From Apibacter sp. B3706 (GTDB lineage: Bacteria > Bacteroidota > Bacteroidia > Flavobacteriales > Weeksellaceae): a DNA stretch of 64,000 bases. Under the pieces are notes generated by a model. It had not been told where the DNA came from, searched no databases, and worked only from the letters and a program-made list of their open reading frames with translations. The stretch spans positions 558,001 to 622,000 of the forward strand of contig NZ_CP049715.1 in NCBI RefSeq assembly GCF_011082725.1. The letters run 5' to 3'. Position numbers and translations under genes: made by a program. The first letter of the stretch is position 1, and each line of letters begins with the position of its first letter. Shown here one piece after another: positions 25,104 to 34,811 of this stretch.

Positions 25104-26075
25104 ATGCTAAAAGCAGGTTTAGTCGGAGCCGGACATTTAGGAAAAATACATTTAAAATTATTACAACAATCTGAAAAGTATAATCTGATCGGTTTCTATG
25201 ATACAGATGAAGAAAACGGGAAAAAATTAGAGAAAGAATTTGGTTATAAATTTTTCACAAATTTTGATGAATTATTACATCAGATTGATTTATTGGATAT
25301 AGTAACGCCCACTTTTGCACATTTTGAATATGCTAAAAAAGCCATACAAGCAGGTAAGCATTTTTTTATTGAAAAGCCTATCGCGGGTACATTACAAGAA
25401 GCAGATGAAATAATTCGGTTAGCCCAAGAACATAACGTGCAGGGGCAAGTTGGACACGTGGAACGTTTTAATCCTGCTTTCACAGCGGCTAAACCCTATA
25501 TAGTAAATCCCATGTTTTTGGAGATACATCGCTTGGCAGAGTTTAATCCGAGGGGTACAGATGTTCCGGTAGTATTAGACTTAATGATCCATGACTTAGA
25601 TATTGTTTTATCCATAGTTGAATCAAAAGTAAAGGAGATTCATGCCAGCGGAGTAGCTGTGGTCAGTAATACACCGGATATTGCCAATGCTCGGATTGAA
25701 TTTGAAAATGGATGTGTAGCCAATGTTACAACCAGCAGAATTTCCATGAAAAATATGAGGAAAAGTAGGTTTTTCCAGAAAGATGCCTACATTTCAATAG
25801 ATTTTTTAGAGAAAAAATCCGAAATCATAAGAATCAAGGAAGTACCGGAAAAAATACAACCTTTTGATATGATTATAGAAAATGCAGAAGGCGAAAAAAA
25901 ACAAATTATATTTCAATATCCTGAAATTGAAAGCAATAATTCTATTTTGGATGAATTAGAATCTTTAGCCGATTCCATTGAAAATAAACAACCGATCAAG
26001 GTAACTTTAATGCAAGGTAGAGAGGCTTTACGTGTAGCTTTGGAAGTGATGAGACAAATAGAAGGTAAAAAATAG
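25104..26075 (+). CDS. Gfo/Idh/MocA family oxidoreductase
   Basis: A 323-residue NAD(P)-dependent oxidoreductase. The Rossmann opening is LKAGLVGAGHLGKIHLKLL, and the family motif FFIEKPIAGTLQEADEI lies near residue 90 with the catalytic Lys of EKP. GQVGHVERFNPAF follows near residue 113, and the C-terminal half forms the substrate-binding domain (VLDLMIHDLDIV near residue 153). Many members oxidise or reduce sugars, including UDP-sugars. In Bacteroidota this subtype is widespread with unknown substrate. It is a single gene after a long intergenic region. Confidence 0.9.
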   Translation: MLKAGLVGAGHLGKIHLKLLQQSEKYNLIGFYDTDEENGKKLEKEFGYKFFTNFDELLHQIDLLDIVTPTFAHFEYAKKAIQAGKHFFIEKPIAGTLQEADEIIRLAQEHNVQGQVGHVERFNPAFTAAKPYIVNPMFLEIHRLAEFNPRGTDVPVVLDLMIHDLDIVLSIVESKVKEIHASGVAVVSNTPDIANARIEFENGCVANVTTSRISMKNMRKSRFFQKDAYISIDFLEKKSEIIRIKEVPEKIQPFDMIIENAEGEKKQIIFQYPEIESNNSILDELESLADSIENKQPIKVTLMQGREALRVALEVMRQIEGKK

Positions 26076-26170
26076 AATTAGATTTAATTTAAATTTAAAA
26101 TTTTGGGCATAGAAAAGGGAGGATTAAATTTTTTTTACATGATTATTCTATATGCCAAAATTAATAGGTT

Positions 26171-26473
26171 ATGAGTAATGAAACCATAGACCAAGAAGAG
26201 GATGAAGTTTTAAAAGAGGATGCTCCGGATAACTATCTGGCGTTTGCTATTATTTGTACTGTGGCTTGTTTTGCCCCGGTAGGTATATTTGCCTTATTTT
26301 ATTCTTTACGGGTTAACCAATATTGGGAACAAAAAATGTATGATAAAGCAAGACGATCATCCATCATTACACGCATTCTTTGTATTTGGACAATTATTGC
26401 AGGAATAGTCTTTTGGTTAGGTATTCTATCGGGGGCAATTTATAATATCTTTGGACAAAAATTCCAACATTGA
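26171..26473 (+). CDS. CD225/dispanin family membrane protein
   Basis: A 100-residue protein with an acidic N-terminus and two hydrophobic segments. The first is AFAIICTVACFAPVGIFALF near residues 24-43, the second IITRILCIWTIIAGIVFWLG near residues 65-84. Between them lies YSLRVNQYWEQKMYDKARRSS, the conserved linker of the CD225/dispanin family. The topology is that of small bacterial relatives of interferon-induced transmembrane proteins; the bacterial role is unknown. It is located between the oxidoreductase and a lipoprotein gene on the same strand. Confidence 0.85.
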   Translation: MSNETIDQEEDEVLKEDAPDNYLAFAIICTVACFAPVGIFALFYSLRVNQYWEQKMYDKARRSSIITRILCIWTIIAGIVFWLGILSGAIYNIFGQKFQH

Positions 26474-26535
26474 CATAAGCTAACTGTGAAATGCATGATT
26501 TTTGATTGATTATTCATTTTATTGTTAAAATCAGT

Positions 26536-27132
26536 ATGAATACCACGTATATTAATTTAAAAAATTTATTATGGAAAGCTGCTTTCCTTTTTATAATAAG
26601 TTTGAGTTTTACAGCTTGTGGAGATAAAGCAAGCTTATCAGAAGATGTCGCTTTAAATTCAATTGAAGCCTATTTAAAATCCAATCCCATTTATGAAACA
26701 GTGGAGATAAACATAGGGGAAGTAAAATTTAGTCTTAAAAAAGATAAAAACGACCTTAAGGCCTATAAAGAATTAGAAGAGAAAGGATATGTAAACCTGA
26801 ATTTGGTTAAACAAAAAAAGAAATTTCTCAGTAAAGACAGTGTCTTTACCTATGAAGTGAAGCTTACCGAAAAAGCTCGTCCTTTTGTGCTAAAACAAAA
26901 AAAAGAAACAGTTGAAGTAAAGTCTTTGGAATATCAATTAGGAGACAAAGAACAAGCTCGAATTGAATTGACCGGTAAAAAAACAGCTAAAGCTGTACTT
27001 ACCCTTAAAAAGGTAGCAAATGACTTTTCCATATTGGGATATGATAAAAATCCTCATACCGATTTTATAGTGAAAACGTTTAATTTAAATTATAAAAAAG
27101 ATAAAGGTTGGATAGTTACTAAAAGTAAGTAA
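26536..27132 (+). CDS. Lipoprotein of unknown function
   Basis: From the ATG at 26536 the protein is 198 residues, with a lipoprotein signal (LLWKAAFLFIISLSFTACGD, cysteine near residue 28). The frame open from 26506 adds ten residues before it and is not preferred. The mature part is lysine-rich and beta-strand-like (YVNLNLVKQKKKFLSKDSVF, EVKLTEKARPFVL). I do not recognise a family. Its stop codon and that of the convergent folA gene are one base apart, leaving no room for separate terminators. Confidence 0.75.
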   Translation: MNTTYINLKNLLWKAAFLFIISLSFTACGDKASLSEDVALNSIEAYLKSNPIYETVEINIGEVKFSLKKDKNDLKAYKELEEKGYVNLNLVKQKKKFLSKDSVFTYEVKLTEKARPFVLKQKKETVEVKSLEYQLGDKEQARIELTGKKTAKAVLTLKKVANDFSILGYDKNPHTDFIVKTFNLNYKKDKGWIVTKSK

Positions 27133-27133
27133 C

Positions 27134-27625
27134 TTATATTTTCCTTTGGTAAGTTACAAAGCGGAAATCATATAGGTGTTTATCATCTTTTGGATGAAAT
27201 TCATCAAAAGTTTTATTCCATTTTGAAAAGTCAATTTCAGGAAAATAAGTATCGGCCTTATCTATTTGTGTATGTACTAACGTAAGTTCTAACGTATCGG
27301 CATATTTTAAAGCTTGTGAATAGATCGTTCCTCCTCCAATAATATACGGATTGGAATCTTTACTACGTGCAGCTTCGATGGCTTCAGGTAAAGAAGAAAA
27401 CAAATATACGTTATCCGGAACCTGGTAATCTGCTTTAGAAGATATTACCATATTTTGACGATTGGGAAGAGGCCGTCCTAACGATTCAAAAGTCTTCCTA
27501 CCCATAAGGATCACATGATTTTGTGTGAGTGATTTAAATCGTTTTAAATCCAAGGGAAGATGCCAAAGTAATTGATTGTTATTTCCTATCGCATTATTTT
27601 CATCTAGAGCTGCTATAATTGTCAT
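27134..27625 (-). CDS. folA: Dihydrofolate reductase
   Basis: This enzyme reduces dihydrofolate to tetrahydrofolate with NADPH and is the trimethoprim target. The 163-residue protein shows MTIIAALDENNAIGNNNQLL at the start and WHLPLDLKRF, with the catalytic acidic residue as Asp near position 26. ILMGRKTFESLGRPLPNR lies near residues 39-56, and PYIIGGGTIYSQAL near residue 92 binds NADPH. Length is normal. It converges with the lipoprotein gene with a single base between stops, and lies downstream of the M1 aminopeptidase gene on the same strand with a terminator between. Confidence 0.97.
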   Translation of the reverse strand: MTIIAALDENNAIGNNNQLLWHLPLDLKRFKSLTQNHVILMGRKTFESLGRPLPNRQNMVISSKADYQVPDNVYLFSSLPEAIEAARSKDSNPYIIGGGTIYSQALKYADTLELTLVHTQIDKADTYFPEIDFSKWNKTFDEFHPKDDKHLYDFRFVTYQRKI

Positions 27626-27660
27626 GTAAATGGATGTTAAATGAAATTTAAATATATAAA

Positions 27661-27693
27661 AAAAAGAGTAAAGGTGAAATCTTTACTCTTTTT
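27661..27693 (-). terminator. Terminator after the M1 aminopeptidase gene
   Basis: A 13-bp stem AAAAAGAGTAAAG / CTTTACTCTTTTT with a seven-base loop. On the minus strand the stem ends in a T run. It stands 23 bases after the aminopeptidase stop codon. Confidence 0.85.
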
Positions 27694-27716
27694 TCATGCA
27701 ACTTTAAAATGGTTGT

Positions 27717-30191
27717 TTATTTCATTTTATTCAATCCGTTGGTAATATAGTTTACTTGATCTTTAAGACTTTTATTAAGAGGTGATGCATTCGAAGCCTG
27801 TTGTTTCATTTGTAAAGAACCTTGCATAATTTGAAGCATCACTTCACCAAAGCTGTATTTTTTAGCTTGCGGGTAAATTTTTAAAATAGAATCAACAACA
27901 GTTTGTGTTTCATTAGGATAATCTCCCATCATAATAGTTTGCAGACCTTCAAAATAAGTGTCTGCTTCATCTTGAGACTCAGCCGAAAGTAAAAGATTCA
28001 GGAAATTTTTTGAAATCACGGATAATTTAGAATTATCTTTTGTTACAATTGCTGTTTTGGCAATAGCTAGGGATAAATCACTACCCGGGTTTTTGTCATC
28101 TATTTTGGAAACCAACTCAGATGCCGAGTTTTTATCCATTTTTAAAACTCCAAGTATAGAGGCCGCTTTCACACTATAAGAGGGACTATTAAAAGATTTT
28201 ATAAACAAGTCCTTATATTTTGAAGCATCAATTGATGCTAACTGTTTAATAGCTTTAGCCTGAACTAATGTCTTTGAGTCTGAAGTTGCAATTTTTTCTA
28301 GTACTGATGCCGACTTTTGCTTAACCGTTGGATTAGTTTCATCCAATTTTGAAATGGCAAATGTTCGCAATCCTTCAAATTTATCAGAAGAAGCCGCTTT
28401 CAATAATGTTTCCAACGCTTCAGCATTTGAAGTTTGAGCATCCGCTAATTTACTTACAGCTTCTTTTCTTGAACTGTATTCAGGGGCATATTTATATTGA
28501 ATTATATATTGTTCAGTAGTTTTATCGTCATTTAACTCGCAAAGTAGAATTTTATCAGGATTTATATTTACCAATTGAGGTTTAGATTTATAAGGAAGCT
28601 CAAAAGAATTAGTTTCGGCAGCTTTTGCCCAAACATGATGCCTAGTGGGTTTACCGTTTTCATAAACATCAATATCCAAAGGAAACTGAAATTTCGGTTC
28701 TTGACTTTGAGTTAATGTTACAGTTACGGTTTTTTTAGCTTCATTGTACGCATAGGCTGCTTTTAACTTAGGATGACCATTGCCAAAAAACCATTGGTTG
28801 AAAAACCAGTTGAGATCTTTCCCGCTAACTTCTTCCCATGCCAAACGGAGTTGGTGGGCCTCAGTTGCCTTGTATTCATTGGTTTTAAGATATAAACTCA
28901 TACCGGCAAAAAATGCATCATCGCCCAAATAATTTCTCAGCATATGTAAAATTAATCCTCCTTTGTTATAACTTACGGCATCCATCATATCTTCTCGATC
29001 TTTATATTTAAAGCGAATTAAATCCTTGGCAAAATTTTCACCACCATACATATATCCGTCTCTTTCATTATCCCTGTGTTCTTCCGCATAATCTTTTCCG
29101 TATTTATGTTCCAGCCATAAATATTCCGAATAATTCGCAAAGGATTCATTTACCGGAAGGTTAGACCAACTTTCTGTAGTAGCCAAATCTCCAAACCAAT
29201 GATGAAATAATTCGTGAGCAATAACCGGTTCCCAGATGTTTTTATCTACAAGCTGTCCGGGTTTTTGTAAGGCACTTTCCTCATGAAGCGTACAAGTGGT
29301 ATTTTCCATGGCACCGCTTATATAATCTCTTGCCACCATCTGACTGTATTTTTCCCACGGATACGGATATTGTAACAGGGTTGAAAAATATTCAATCATC
29401 GAAGGAGTATCTCCAAAAATTTGCTTTGCATAGGGCTCATATTCTTTATCCACATAATAGTCTACCGGTATATTTTTCCATTTGTCTTTAACAATAGAAA
29501 ATTCTCCAATACCCATAAAAAATAAATAAGGGGCATGCTTTTTATCAAATTTCCAATAATCGGTACGAGTACCGTCAGCATTTTTGGTTTGATTTTTTAA
29601 AGTTCCATTGGATAAAGTCACATATTTATCAGGAACCGTAATATATATTTCTTCTGAAGTTTTCTGATTGGGTTTATCTATAGTCGGAAACCAACAGCTG
29701 TTGGATTCAGTTTCACCTTGTGTCCAAATTTGTGTGGGCTTGTCTTTGTTTTCTCCTCGCGGATTAATAAAATACAGACCTCTGGCATCTTGAATTGCTT
29801 CACTTCCTTTTTGTTTAATAGAACCGGGAATAGCTATGTATTTGATGTAAACCGTGTAATTTTCGTTTTTAGTGTAACTTTTGTCTAATTTTATTTTTAA
29901 CTGATCGTTAGTATACGTATACTTTAATGCTTTAGTTCCATTCAAAGTTAGCGAGGAAATTTCCATACCTTTTGCATCTAAAGTCAAAGAGTCGGTAGGG
30001 TAGAAGTGAGGTTTTAAAGTTATCCAGGCTTCACCGAATAGCTTTTCGTTGGGAATGTCAAAACCCACTTTAAGCTTCGTATGAACTAAATCATTAACCA
30101 TAGTAGCAGAAGGATGATACGTTGAATAATCCTGAGCTCTAGTATAACCAATGGTTAATATGGAAATCAGAATAATAATACCTTTTTTCAT
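27717..30191 (-). CDS. M1 family zinc aminopeptidase, exported
   Basis: An 824-residue metallopeptidase with a signal peptide (MKKGIIILISILTIGYTRAQ). The substrate-recognition motif GAMEN is present near residue 294. The zinc site is HELFHHW with the third ligand Glu 18 residues further in LPVNESFANY, the full HExxHx18E motif. The C-terminal part from about residue 580 is a HEAT-like helical region. It should remove N-terminal residues from peptides in the periplasm or at the cell surface. No T9SS tail is seen at the C-terminus. It is transcribed alone and followed by a terminator. Confidence 0.95.
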   Translation of the reverse strand: MKKGIIILISILTIGYTRAQDYSTYHPSATMVNDLVHTKLKVGFDIPNEKLFGEAWITLKPHFYPTDSLTLDAKGMEISSLTLNGTKALKYTYTNDQLKIKLDKSYTKNENYTVYIKYIAIPGSIKQKGSEAIQDARGLYFINPRGENKDKPTQIWTQGETESNSCWFPTIDKPNQKTSEEIYITVPDKYVTLSNGTLKNQTKNADGTRTDYWKFDKKHAPYLFFMGIGEFSIVKDKWKNIPVDYYVDKEYEPYAKQIFGDTPSMIEYFSTLLQYPYPWEKYSQMVARDYISGAMENTTCTLHEESALQKPGQLVDKNIWEPVIAHELFHHWFGDLATTESWSNLPVNESFANYSEYLWLEHKYGKDYAEEHRDNERDGYMYGGENFAKDLIRFKYKDREDMMDAVSYNKGGLILHMLRNYLGDDAFFAGMSLYLKTNEYKATEAHQLRLAWEEVSGKDLNWFFNQWFFGNGHPKLKAAYAYNEAKKTVTVTLTQSQEPKFQFPLDIDVYENGKPTRHHVWAKAAETNSFELPYKSKPQLVNINPDKILLCELNDDKTTEQYIIQYKYAPEYSSRKEAVSKLADAQTSNAEALETLLKAASSDKFEGLRTFAISKLDETNPTVKQKSASVLEKIATSDSKTLVQAKAIKQLASIDASKYKDLFIKSFNSPSYSVKAASILGVLKMDKNSASELVSKIDDKNPGSDLSLAIAKTAIVTKDNSKLSVISKNFLNLLLSAESQDEADTYFEGLQTIMMGDYPNETQTVVDSILKIYPQAKKYSFGEVMLQIMQGSLQMKQQASNASPLNKSLKDQVNYITNGLNKMK

Positions 30192-30554
30192 TAAAATTTA
30201 TTTAAATTAATTATATATTAAGAAACATACAGTAAGAAAAATCTAAATTTTTATTCGAACCCTATGTTTCTATTCCATTAAAGGAGTTTTATAAGTATGA
30301 TAAAAAATACTATCGGCTAATTTAACTAATTATCTTAATAAGTTAAGTTAAGAAAGTATTAATACTTGTCAATTAAGTACGTTGGTGAAATTTTATATGT
30401 TCTTAGAAAAAGTGAAGGTTGGAACTTTAAGATTTTCTACAATAACTACTAACCACTTGTTAATTTTTAAATAAAGATCCCTCATAATCTTACTTCTTAT
30501 AAATTAAAAAGTTTGTATAGATGCTTGTTATAGTTAAAAAGTAAGATAAAAAGA
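30192..30554. other. 363-base AT-rich intergenic region
   Basis: It lies between the start of the aminopeptidase gene and the end of the DUF721 gene, both on the minus strand. I see no gene, remnant, clear promoter or hairpin in it. Confidence 0.4.
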
Positions 30555-30848
30555 CTAGATAAATTTAATTTTAGTAAAAAAAGTTTGTGAACAATCTTTA
30601 GTTAATTCAGCAAGAATTTTGTTTTGACTGTAATTTAACTCATGTCGTAAAGCAGACGAGTCCAGTTGTATGTATAAAGTTTCATTGTCTATAAAAATTC
30701 TTTGAGTATGCTTAGCGATAGGGTTACCCATCATCGTTCTCCATTTTTCTTCCATTTCAAGAATGAGAAGTTTTTCTTCCATTCCTAATTTTTTTATGAG
30801 GTTTTTAATGGCAGAATTGCTCGTTTGCTCTTTTCTTCTAAGACTCAT
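30555..30848 (-). CDS. DUF721 domain protein (DciA-like)
   Basis: A 97-residue protein of the DUF721 family. The segments VIxNL-like AIKNLIKKLGMEEKLLILEM, then EEKWRTMMGNPIAKHTQRIF and IQLDSSALRHELNYSQNKIL, match the family core. DUF721 proteins include DciA, the ancestral loader of the replicative helicase DnaB. The adjacent recF gene, 21 bases upstream, supports a replication or DNA-repair role. It is the last gene of the E1 fusion-recF-DUF721 operon on the minus strand. Confidence 0.88.
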   Translation of the reverse strand: MSLRRKEQTSNSAIKNLIKKLGMEEKLLILEMEEKWRTMMGNPIAKHTQRIFIDNETLYIQLDSSALRHELNYSQNKILAELTKDCSQTFFTKIKFI

Positions 30849-30869
30849 ATATACTTGTTGGTTAGAAAA

Positions 30870-31949
30870 TTACAGTTCAAAAATCAGATAATCCGAGCTG
30901 ATTTGTCGGACTATTTTTTCCGTTCGGTCTTTATGCGTATCGGAAAGAAATATTTGTCCAAATTGTTCTTCATGAGCCAATTTTACCAATTGCGCCACTC
31001 GATGATCATCCAATTTATCGAATATGTCATCCATTAATAAAACCGGACTTTTAGACGAATATTCTTTGATAGTTTGTAATTGTGCTAATTTTAATGCAAC
31101 TAAAAAAGATTTTTGTTGCCCTTGAGATCCAAATTTTTTTATAGGGTATTGAAATAATTTAAAAATGAGGTCATCTTTGTGTATCCCTCGAGTAGTATAA
31201 GCAGCAGCTCGATCTTTGTCTAAATTTTCTTTTAAGAGACTGCCTAATTCTTTTTGTTCTAAATCCGATGTATAGTCAATGATTACATCCTCTTCACCTT
31301 GGGAAAGTGCAGAGTAAAAACTACAAAATTTAGGCACATAAGACGAGATAAATTCTTTTCTGATTTGATATATTTTTGTTCCGTGTTCAATCAATTCGGA
31401 ATCATACATTTCTAAGCTGATGGCATCAAAATAATTGTTCGCTGAAAACAATTTCAATAAAGCATTTCTTTGGGCTAGAGCTTTTTGATACCTAAGAATC
31501 AGATGGAGATAATCAGGGTTAATTTGACTGATCATTCCATCCATAAATTTTCGTCTAAACTCACTGCCTTCACTAATTAAGTTTCGATCATAGGGGGAAA
31601 TCATCACACAAGGATATTTACCAATATGATCGGAAAGCTTTTCGTACGTCTTAGAATTCCTTTTAATAACTTTTTTTTGTCCCGCTTGAACTACAATCCT
31701 GATCGAATCTTCTGTTTTTTCATCCGAAAAATTGCCCTCCACCGAAAAAAAGTTTTCATGAAAACGTATATTGTTTTGATCTGAATAGTTTAAGTAACTT
31801 TTAGTCAATGAAAGATAATGAATAGCGTCTAATACATTTGTTTTTCCAACTCCGTTATTTCCTACAAAACAATTTATTTTTTCGGAAAAAGTGAAATTTT
31901 TTTCAGAAAAGTTTTTAAAATTAAATAATCTAAGATTTTTTAGATACAT
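30870..31949 (-). CDS. recF: DNA replication and repair protein RecF
   Basis: RecF binds ATP and helps load RecA at single-stranded gaps as part of RecFOR. The 359-residue protein has the Walker A motif GNNGVGKTNVLDAIHYLSLT near residue 29. KSYLNYSD, the signature-like GSQGQQKSFLVALKLAQ near residue 269 and Walker B VLLMDDIFDKLD near residue 302 follow. Length is normal. It is preceded by seven bases after the E1 dehydrogenase fusion gene, an unusual partner, and followed by the DUF721 gene. Confidence 0.97.
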   Translation of the reverse strand: MYLKNLRLFNFKNFSEKNFTFSEKINCFVGNNGVGKTNVLDAIHYLSLTKSYLNYSDQNNIRFHENFFSVEGNFSDEKTEDSIRIVVQAGQKKVIKRNSKTYEKLSDHIGKYPCVMISPYDRNLISEGSEFRRKFMDGMISQINPDYLHLILRYQKALAQRNALLKLFSANNYFDAISLEMYDSELIEHGTKIYQIRKEFISSYVPKFCSFYSALSQGEEDVIIDYTSDLEQKELGSLLKENLDKDRAAAYTTRGIHKDDLIFKLFQYPIKKFGSQGQQKSFLVALKLAQLQTIKEYSSKSPVLLMDDIFDKLDDHRVAQLVKLAHEEQFGQIFLSDTHKDRTEKIVRQISSDYLIFEL

Positions 31950-31956
31950 GTATGGA

Positions 31957-34446
31957 TTAACTTATTTTCGGATATTCGGTGGGATTTACTTCATGCATAA
32001 CCTCATATATTTTTTCAACTACATCATCCACAGAAGGTTTTGAAAAATAATCTCCGTCAGAACCGTAAGCCGGTCGATGATCCTTAGCCGTGATAGTTTT
32101 AGGAGCTGAGTCCAAATATTGAAAACCGTTTTGTTCTTCAATTATTTTTTGCAAAATATACGAACTTGCCCCTCCGGAAACGTCTTCATCAGCAATAACC
32201 AAACGGTTAGTTTTTTTAAGACTTTCCACAATTTCATGGCTTAGGTCAAAGGGTATTAAAGATTGAATATCAATAATTTCAATATCTATGCCTAATGTCT
32301 GTAATTCTTTGGCAGCTTCCGAAACAATTTTCCATGTTGCTCCATAGGTCACCACAGTGATGTCTTTACCTTCTCGGGTAATTTCAATCTTTCCGACCGG
32401 AGTTGTAAATTCACCTAAATTAATCGGCAAGTTTTCTTTCAGTCGGTAGCCGTTTAAACATTCAATAATCAAGCACGGTTCATCAGCTTGTAGCATGGTG
32501 TTGTAAAATCCGGCTGCCTGCACAAAATTTCTGGGAACCAAAACATAAATACCCCGTATATAATTAATGATTCCGCCCATAGGAGATCCCGAATGCCAAA
32601 TGCCTTCTAATCTGTGTCCTCGAGTACGGATAATTAACGGAGCTTTTTGCCTTCCTTTCGTACGATAACTTAAAGAAGCCAGATCATCGCTTAAAGTTTG
32701 AATACCATACAACACATAATCCAGATATTGAATTTCAGCAATAGGACGCAGTCCTCTCATAGCCATTCCCAATCCTTGACCTATAATGGTACTTTCTCGT
32801 ATTCCGGTATCGGATATTCGGTAGGATCCGTATTTATCTTGCAATCCTTCAAATCCTTGATTCACATCGCCAATCTTTCCTACATCTTCACCAAAGGCTA
32901 TTATTTCAGGATATTTTTCAAAAAGTTTATCGAAATTGTCTCTAATTACTATTCTTCCATCCACTGATTCCGGATTTTCACCATAAACAGGGGCAATATA
33001 CGGAACATGAAGTGCTGAATATCGGGTATCTGTATATAATTTGGAATTGTAATTAAGGCTTTCATTATCAGAAATTTGATTATACCAAGTAAGCAAATTC
33101 GTTTTGGCCTGTGTATTTTCTTCTCTGACTATTCGAAGAACTTTACGTATAAAATGGAAAATATCTTTTTTATAAGGCAAAGACAGCTGTTGAAAGTTTT
33201 CTTTTTCCAAATTTATAAAAGCCTTTTTAACACTTACATCAGCTAGGGCGGATATTAAAGAAACCGTTTGATTACTTAGAGCATCCATATCTGTACGGAA
33301 TTTATTCCATTCATTTTTTTGATGTTCCTTAACCAATTGTTTAATTTCTTTTTCTAAACTCAATAATTCTTCTTCGGTTGCAACTTGTATTTTTTGATTG
33401 TTCGTTTGGTCGTACGCTTCATAATCAATGATCCATTCTCTGAATTTCTTAATACAATCGTGTTCTTTTTCCCATTCCAAACGTTCAGCAGATTTATATC
33501 TTTCATGAGACCCCGAACTGGAATGTCCTTGAGGTTGAGTAAGTTCACTTACGTGTATAATAACGGGGATATGTTTTTCACGGGCTATTTTTTCTGCACG
33601 CGCATAGGCTTCAATTAATTCGGCATAATCCCATCCACGCGCCGTAATGATTTCACATCCTCTGGAATTTTTTTCCTTGGTTCTTTTAAATCCTTCCAAA
33701 AGCTCAGAAAAATCGTCTTTGGCTCTCTGTTTAGACGATTCAACGGAGATGCCATAACCGTCATCCCAGATGGAAAGAACCATAGGGATTTGCAAAGCAC
33801 AAGCAGCATTTAATGCTTCCCAAAAATGTCCTTCCGATGTACTCGCATCCCCGATAGTACCAAATGCTATTTCATTGCCTTGATGGGAAAATTGTATTTT
33901 ATTTTCAAGTCCCGGACAATTTCTATAAATTTTAGAAGCGTAAGCTAATCCGAATAAACGTGGAATTTGCCCGGCTGTGGGAGATAAATCTGCAGCATTA
34001 TTTTTTTGTTCCGTAAGAACTTTCCAATTACCTTCTTCATCAATTAAATGAGTAGCATAGTGACAATTCATCATTCTGCCCCCTGATTCCGGTTCTCTTT
34101 GGTCATCGGTATCAGCATATAATTGTGCAAAATAATTTTCAATAGTAATTTCACCTACTGCAAATGCTAGGGTTTGATCGCGATAATACCCGGAACGAAA
34201 ATCACCATTCTTAAAAACTTTAGACATGGCTATTTGCGGAAGTTCTTTTCCGTCTCCTAAAATGGCAAATTTTGCTTTTCCCGAAAGAACTTCCTTTCTT
34301 GCCAATAAACTGGAATAACGGCTGATTAAGCACAATCTATAATCATTTAATACTTCTTTTTTAAATTCCTGGAAGCTTAAATTAGCATCTGAGATAGTAG
34401 AATTTATATCTTTAATCACTCCTATAAATATTTTTAGCAGAAACAA
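31957..34446 (-). CDS. 2-oxoacid dehydrogenase E1, fused alpha and beta subunits
   Basis: An 829-residue thiamine diphosphate-dependent E1 component. The N-terminal alpha half begins near residue 25 (LSFQEFKKEVLNDYRLCLIS). It carries FRSGYYRDQT and the cofactor motif GDASTSEGHFWEALNAA near residue 195. The beta half begins near residue 475, with IAFGEDVGKIGDVNQGFEG and RPIAEIQYLDY. It should decarboxylate 2-oxoacids, most likely branched-chain ones, and pass the acyl group to an E2 encoded elsewhere. Such fusions are typical of Bacteroidota. The first ten residues are uncertain; a GTG at codon 10 is an alternative start. recF follows in the same operon. Confidence 0.93.
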   Translation of the reverse strand: MFLLKIFIGVIKDINSTISDANLSFQEFKKEVLNDYRLCLISRYSSLLARKEVLSGKAKFAILGDGKELPQIAMSKVFKNGDFRSGYYRDQTLAFAVGEITIENYFAQLYADTDDQREPESGGRMMNCHYATHLIDEEGNWKVLTEQKNNAADLSPTAGQIPRLFGLAYASKIYRNCPGLENKIQFSHQGNEIAFGTIGDASTSEGHFWEALNAACALQIPMVLSIWDDGYGISVESSKQRAKDDFSELLEGFKRTKEKNSRGCEIITARGWDYAELIEAYARAEKIAREKHIPVIIHVSELTQPQGHSSSGSHERYKSAERLEWEKEHDCIKKFREWIIDYEAYDQTNNQKIQVATEEELLSLEKEIKQLVKEHQKNEWNKFRTDMDALSNQTVSLISALADVSVKKAFINLEKENFQQLSLPYKKDIFHFIRKVLRIVREENTQAKTNLLTWYNQISDNESLNYNSKLYTDTRYSALHVPYIAPVYGENPESVDGRIVIRDNFDKLFEKYPEIIAFGEDVGKIGDVNQGFEGLQDKYGSYRISDTGIRESTIIGQGLGMAMRGLRPIAEIQYLDYVLYGIQTLSDDLASLSYRTKGRQKAPLIIRTRGHRLEGIWHSGSPMGGIINYIRGIYVLVPRNFVQAAGFYNTMLQADEPCLIIECLNGYRLKENLPINLGEFTTPVGKIEITREGKDITVVTYGATWKIVSEAAKELQTLGIDIEIIDIQSLIPFDLSHEIVESLKKTNRLVIADEDVSGGASSYILQKIIEEQNGFQYLDSAPKTITAKDHRPAYGSDGDYFSKPSVDDVVEKIYEVMHEVNPTEYPKIS

Positions 34447-34811
34447 AGTTACAGATTTTATTCGAACCTAAACCTATTGAAAAAAACAATGTATTTAAAA
34501 GTTTAAGTTATAAAATTACTCGCCTTTTAACAGATATAAATTCAAGTATTTATGAAATTAAAAGGAATGAAATGGTTTTATTTTAGGATCATGGAGAGAT
34601 TTCATTACATACATATTTTCGCAAAATAGCTATCTATCAAAGCATTTTAAATAAAAAAAATAACAATCAAATAAAATAAAACACTCTGGCAATGTAAAGT
34701 TAAATTTCTGTAGCCTAAGTATATAATTTTAAATCGAAATAGATAGCGAATTAAAATATTTAATATAATCGTTAAATATTAGGAATAAAAGTTAGTCATT
34801 TATAAATATTA
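34447..34811. other. 365-base AT-rich intergenic region
   Basis: No gene, remnant or terminator is recognised. A 25-codon plus-strand frame beginning near 34551 has no supporting signals. Confidence 0.4.

Noticed and set aside
26473-26536. The longer lipoprotein start at 26506
   Set aside because: It would place ten extra residues before a complete lipoprotein signal.
30825-31037. A 70-codon plus-strand frame over recF and DUF721
   Set aside because: It is the antisense shadow of two conserved genes.
34551-34628. A 25-codon plus-strand frame
   Set aside because: It has no ribosome-binding site, promoter or recognisable sequence.
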